Below the pieces are notes generated by a model. That model did not search any database. It worked only from the letters and a program-made list of their open reading frames with translations, and was not told the origin of the DNA. Below are positions 48,746-52,500 of a DNA stretch of 52,500 bases, one piece after another (the stretch's first letter is position 1; every line of letters begins with the position of its first letter). The stretch spans positions 25,001 to 77,500 of the forward strand of contig LUCW03000132.1 of assembly GCA_001586965.3 (NCBI GenBank), read 5' to 3'. The translations under genes and the position numbers were made by a program. The stretch is from Sphaeroforma sirkka. Taxonomy: Eukaryota; Opisthokonta; Ichthyosporea; Ichthyophonida.

Positions 48746-48886
48746 TATAAAAAACTGCTTTCTTATCTGATAATGGGCGCAGACCAGACCAGAGTCTCAC
48801 GCGAGATATTGACACTTAACCAGACACAGATAGGACGCTTGGAATATTTCAGTGGCTCGCCGAGTGGTGGGCCGATGACTGTTTGA
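48746..48886 (+). CDS. Short open frame with TATA box, 37 codons, repeated downstream
   Basis: TATAAAAAA at 48746-48754 precedes an ATG at 48773 that opens MGADQTRVSREILTLNQTQI and runs to TGA at 48884. A glycine follows the Met, as in N-myristoylation sites. The second half of the frame lies in the direct repeat and is repeated at 48966-49032 without the start. It may be chance or the remnant of a longer gene. Confidence 0.25.
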   Translation, partial: YKKLLSYLIMGADQTRVSREILTLNQTQIGRLEYFSGSPSGGPMTV

Positions 48887-49210
48887 TAAATTGCGAAGTC
48901 AATGAATTGGTATTGAGCTCAACGGGCTGCAGTATTATAGTTGAATTACTCTTACATCTCTCAGACCAGACACAGATAGGACGTTTGGAATATTTCAGTG
49001 GCTCGCCGAGTGGTGGGCCGATGACTGTTTGATAAATTGCGAAGTCAATGAATTGGTATTGAGCTCAACGGGCTGCCGTCTTATAGTTCAATTACTTTTC
49101 GACTACAAGTCGAAGTCCAATTACTTTTGCTACTTTGTCTTAATAATGTTAACAAAAGTCACATAACGCATTGCATCTCTCAGAGCAGACACAGATAGGA
49201 CGTTGGGAAA
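48820..49210. repeat. ~146-bp direct repeat plus a third partial copy
   Basis: 48820-48965 and 48966-49100 share an almost identical stretch of about 120 bp beginning CCAGACACAGATAGGACG and ending in a CAACGGGCTGC block. A third copy of only the start (CATCTCTCAGA, GCAGACACAGATAGGACG) is at 49174-49210, just before an open frame at 49214. Confidence 0.88.
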
Positions 49211-49213
49211 CGT

Positions 49214-49432
49214 ATGTTCAACCAACAATTATTGCTCTCCTGGATGTTCGTATGTGAGGAGTTTGTCGCGCAGGAACGAGAGACTAATTTAAAGACTAGA
49301 TCTTATGACATAGTCTGTATCGATTTGGAAACGAGTATTTTCTTGGGTTATTATTTAGGAAGTTCGACATCACACCCTGAAGTTTTATTTGAATACGCGG
49401 CGGAACGGTTTATGCAAAGGCAGCTCTTATGA
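49214..49432 (+). CDS. Hypothetical short frame, 72 aa
   Basis: Open from ATG 49214 to TGA 49430, directly after the third partial repeat. Its composition (RSYDIVCIDLETSIFLGYYLG in the middle) looks protein-like but I recognise no family. It might be a fragment of a decayed gene. Confidence 0.3.
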   Translation: MFNQQLLLSWMFVCEEFVAQERETNLKTRSYDIVCIDLETSIFLGYYLGSSTSHPEVLFEYAAERFMQRQLL

Positions 49433-51700
49433 TCAAATAGGAGTTAATCGAATTATAGCTTACGCGACTCCCCCAAGACATACTTCGAAACTGGCCGAGA
49501 AAAATATATATGAGCTTTATTGGATTCGACTCAGTATATAGGATCCGAATCAGTATGCAGCAGTCGAAATCACAACGACTCTTAGCACCCAGAGCTAATT
49601 AATTCGCTGTATTTGCTGGAATTCGCTGTAGTCGCAGTTGAGATGAATACGCGACGGTGTAAATGGATTCATTCAGTGAGCCAAATGGGAATAAGTTTAA
49701 ACGATAAACATAAAGCACAAATCATGAATACTGAATTACACCAAGGAGACGGAATCCGACAAACCAAATTCAAATGTTTCCGAAGAAATTTTTAATTCTC
49801 AAATATTGTCATGTACACAAACCCATACATGAAGCACAAGAGTCATTCAGCGTTTGTGACGGATATACTTTTTATTAAAACTTTTTACGACATAGCAATT
49901 GTATATCATAAACACTGAAAGTACATATATCATAAGCTCGCAGGTTCTTCATGTCAACGTATGACCGTACTGATCAAGAATTTATCGGAACAAACTAGCA
50001 ATTTTATTGAAAATTAATAGATCTTGATATGGTCAGGACTGTCAAGTTGATATCGTTGCAAAATGAACCTACAGTTTCGTGCTGGCCATTCCGGAGAGCT
50101 CACGAACGGCTCATAGATCAAACTCTTCAAAAACGAAAGTTGAGGGGAAAGTGATCGAGGCAGCGTCATACGATGCTGGCGTGGTCATACTATCGGTTGA
50201 TTTTTTCATCCTCGAATTCTACAAAAGAAGCGGATAAAGCACGTACAGGACCAAAATTGGAAACCAAATATTCCAGAATACTTGCGCTGTAGGGAATCGT
50301 GGCTGAAGAAACATGTGCCTTGATCTCATGTTGGAATACCGTTCAGTACACAGCACGAAGCATATTGCCAAGGATAGGAAGTGTACAAACGACAAATTAC
50401 AGCACCCGACTCTTGCAGGTGTGCCTTGTAGCATGCTTGGATTTAATCTCTGGCTACCACGGTCTAGAACACAACATGTATTAATGGGTGAGCGCAGCTT
50501 CCAAATCTACCTTGGCATGTCTTAAATTAAAAAAAAAAACATCTTTATTTCGTACCTCGCAATCGTAGATATTTGCCAGTCGAATTTACTCTTGTCTGTA
50601 AAATTGTGTGGGAGCTATGCAAAGCTTTTACATTATACATTGGTAAGCAGCTAGGATAAAAAGTAAGTCGCTTCTGTGTTATCAACCGTCTCACTGAAGT
50701 GCCATCCTTATTAGCCAAGGCCATTCACCGCCTTGTATTCCCATTCATTTCAGTGCGAAATGTACAAAACTGTTGGTGTGGCCCGCAGCAGATAATCTTA
50801 TACTAAGTGAGCTCAGGGACTTAAAAAAACACTTTTCGGTCTGTTGTTGTCAATCTCAATTTGTTCTATTCCAATTCATTCGGTCGTGGTGTAAAATTAT
50901 AGTCAGTCTCACATGGTGCAGCGCTCGGAGTGCTGTGTTTGGGGGTATGTTTGGGTTTGCACCTAGAAGCTTCGTGAATAGTCCGAAAAAGCTCATATCT
51001 GTTGAGGTGAAAACAAGAAAGAAAAAGAAAAATGGTACATTTATATACAGTTGTAAGTCTCAAGATTTGAGACATTATGAAATGATAGCAACTAATCGAT
51101 GAAAAGCACGCGCTGATTATGAATACCCACCTCATCACTCAACGTAGGACTTGGGGGCGCTTCTACAACAAGATCACTATTTGTAACTAACCCTGACCAG
51201 GTCTCTAGTTCAACTTCATGGTCGCTCACTGACATTTGCTGAGAAGCCACACCTCCACCAGTTTCGCCCAGAGTGATCTCTAATAGAGAAGCGATGAGCG
51301 CATATGAGCTATGTTTATAAAACTCTTACATTCTACATTAACATGATGAAGTGCGTTCCTTTGTGATGGAAACTGAATACGCCCTACGTGGGGTAGAGAG
51401 CGAAAACACAGCCGCATAGTAGCTACTCAGAGGATAGCGATGATTAGGCTCTGTGTATTTCATAGCTAGAAAGGTATGTAAGAGTGTCCCAACTGCTGAG
51501 GTGTATTATAAAGAACACGTCCATACTACGATAAATCCTTGATACTGCACAGCGTTAGAGAGGTTTCAAATGCCTTTTGGGTCAAACGTTCTACCGCCGT
51601 GACTATAGTGCAGGTCTTCTCGTAAACATGGGAAATTAAAACATGTGTTACAACCACAGTACTCACGGAATAATCCAGTCTCCGATAGAAGTTCGAGCTG
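49433..51700. other. AT-rich region with short broken frames
   Basis: Short open stretches such as 50148-50240 (VIEAASYDAGVVILSVDFF, ending TAA) and 50313-50525 sit in different frames and have no recognised family. They may be fragments of old coding sequence. No RNA gene or repeat was found. Confidence 0.4.
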
Positions 51701-51787
51701 TGTGCGTAAGGATTCATTGATCCAAGGGCTGGCTAGGACTCGACTTTTTTTCTGCTCCCGGCATAAAGGAAAGCGAATATTTCATAA

Positions 51788-52022
51788 TAAGGATCAAATC
51801 TCAAGAGGACTTATATTATCATTGAGCAAAAGAAAAAATATGAAGACGTGCTGCTGCCTGAGTGCACTATGGATATTAGTGAGATGTTGATTAAAATCAG
51901 CGAAAGAGCTTCCGTTAAAGCGTTGATGCAGAACCGAGAGTGATTCAAGAAGAAAAAAATTAGCAGGGAAATCGAGAACATGGAAAGAGCAGACATACCT
52001 CTCGAAGATACTCTATGTCTAC
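51788..52022 (+). pseudogene. Unrecognised coding remnant with one in-frame stop
   Basis: A charged frame reads from after a TAA near 51790 through EQKKKYEDVLLPECTMDISE and on to a TGA near 51941, then continues in the same frame with a Lys-rich ISREIENMERAD stretch to TGA near 52025. High Glu/Lys/Met content suggests a helical protein. No family recognised; the in-frame stop suggests decay. Confidence 0.3.
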
Positions 52023-52085
52023 ATTGAGCGCTATGAGAGCTACACAGGCGGTAGAGACTTGCGCGAGCTAAAAGTCAGCATGTAA
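51955..52085 (+). pseudogene. Overlapping open stretch upstream of the 52086 frame
   Basis: In the frame of the next feature, an open stretch (WKEQTYLSKILYVYIERYES, then GGRDLRELKVSM) runs to a TAA at 52083-52085 directly before the ATG at 52086. It may be the broken N-terminal part of that gene, or chance. Confidence 0.25.
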
Positions 52086-52500
52086 ATGAGGGGAAGCACC
52101 GGTCAATTTGTGATAGAAAATCAATTGCGGAGCTTCGTAGGGGGGATGGGTTGGCTTGTGAATAATCCAGTTGTGACCACATTCATGTATCACGCCAAGG
52201 AATATATAATCAAGCCAACAAGCACACAGGATACATTCCTATACAGGGGGAAGCGGGGGGTTCCGAACGGTGCGAGACCGGAATCCTTGAGGATATAAGT
52301 CACCAAACAATACTATCGGCAATCACTAGTCATTCCGCATCTTGCCAAACCAAATACTGTGGCTTTACATTACAATCATGAAAGCAACGTCAGAGAATTT
52401 ACAGGTGATATTGACAATTTTCATCGTAGATTTAAGTTTTTCCACACAGATATATCGGAACAACTACATACAGACTTAGATTCAAATGCATCTCAGAAAT
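52086..52500 (+). pseudogene. Unrecognised gene fragment, one in-frame stop, runs off the window
   Basis: The frame from ATG 52086 (opening MRGSTGQFVIENQLRSF) reaches a TAA at 52296-52298. Without any frame change it continues as a protein-like stretch (VTKQYYRQSLVIPHLAKPN, then HNHES-like and FHRRFKFFHTD) to the end of the window. It could be a pseudogene, a gene with a reassigned or read-through stop, or two small genes. No family recognised. Confidence 0.35.

Overview
The window is nuclear DNA from a eukaryote. The two conserved plus-strand genes have large introns with canonical GT-AG ends. The proteins resemble their animal counterparts closely, and the introns are packed with (AT)n/(GT)n microsatellites and minisatellites. 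A unicellular opisthokont relative of animals (for example an ichthyosporean-like protist) would fit, but that is inference; nothing here names the species.

Left third (1-25 kb), host genes: (i) 1-5065, the last nine exons of the mismatch-repair ATPase MSH2 (+ strand, 5' end outside the window); (ii) 7823-10528, an intronless circularly permuted GTPase of the YqeH/NOA1 family (- strand); (iii) 11384-18721, a complete seven-exon CDC40/PRP17 WD40 splicing factor (+ strand, 570 aa after splicing); (iv) 19923-25025, an intronless 1700-aa receptor-type class III adenylyl cyclase (- strand) with Cache ectodomain, HAMP-like linker and one catalytic domain. MSH2 and the GTPase converge, as do PRP17 and the cyclase; the GTPase and PRP17 diverge from an 855-bp spacer. 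The two + genes are intron-rich and the two - genes have no visible intron.

Middle (27.2-46.3 kb), a nest of decayed Ty3/gypsy-like LTR retrotransposons: an inverted solo LTR (27228-27822); element 1 with ~269-bp LTRs (28362-35946); element 2 with ~597-bp LTRs (36706-43642, same family as the solo LTR); and element 3, a minus-strand fragment (46200-43643) cut off by the end of element 2. All three have a domain resembling Dam-type N6-adenine methyltransferases (NPPW motif, NPHW in element 3) after RNase H; in elements 1 and 2 it precedes a DDE integrase. Elements 1 and 2 have a protease with D-P-G in place of D-[ST]-G. All are broken by stops and frameshifts.

Right end (46.3-52.5 kb): AT-rich DNA with a few short reading frames, some interrupted by single stops, that I do not recognise, plus a ~146-bp direct repeat.

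The strongest unexplained pattern is in the host introns: MSH2 and PRP17 introns contain decayed copies of the edges of their own neighbouring exons, and several introns end in minisatellites whose units carry branch-point-like and pyrimidine-rich motifs right before the acceptor.
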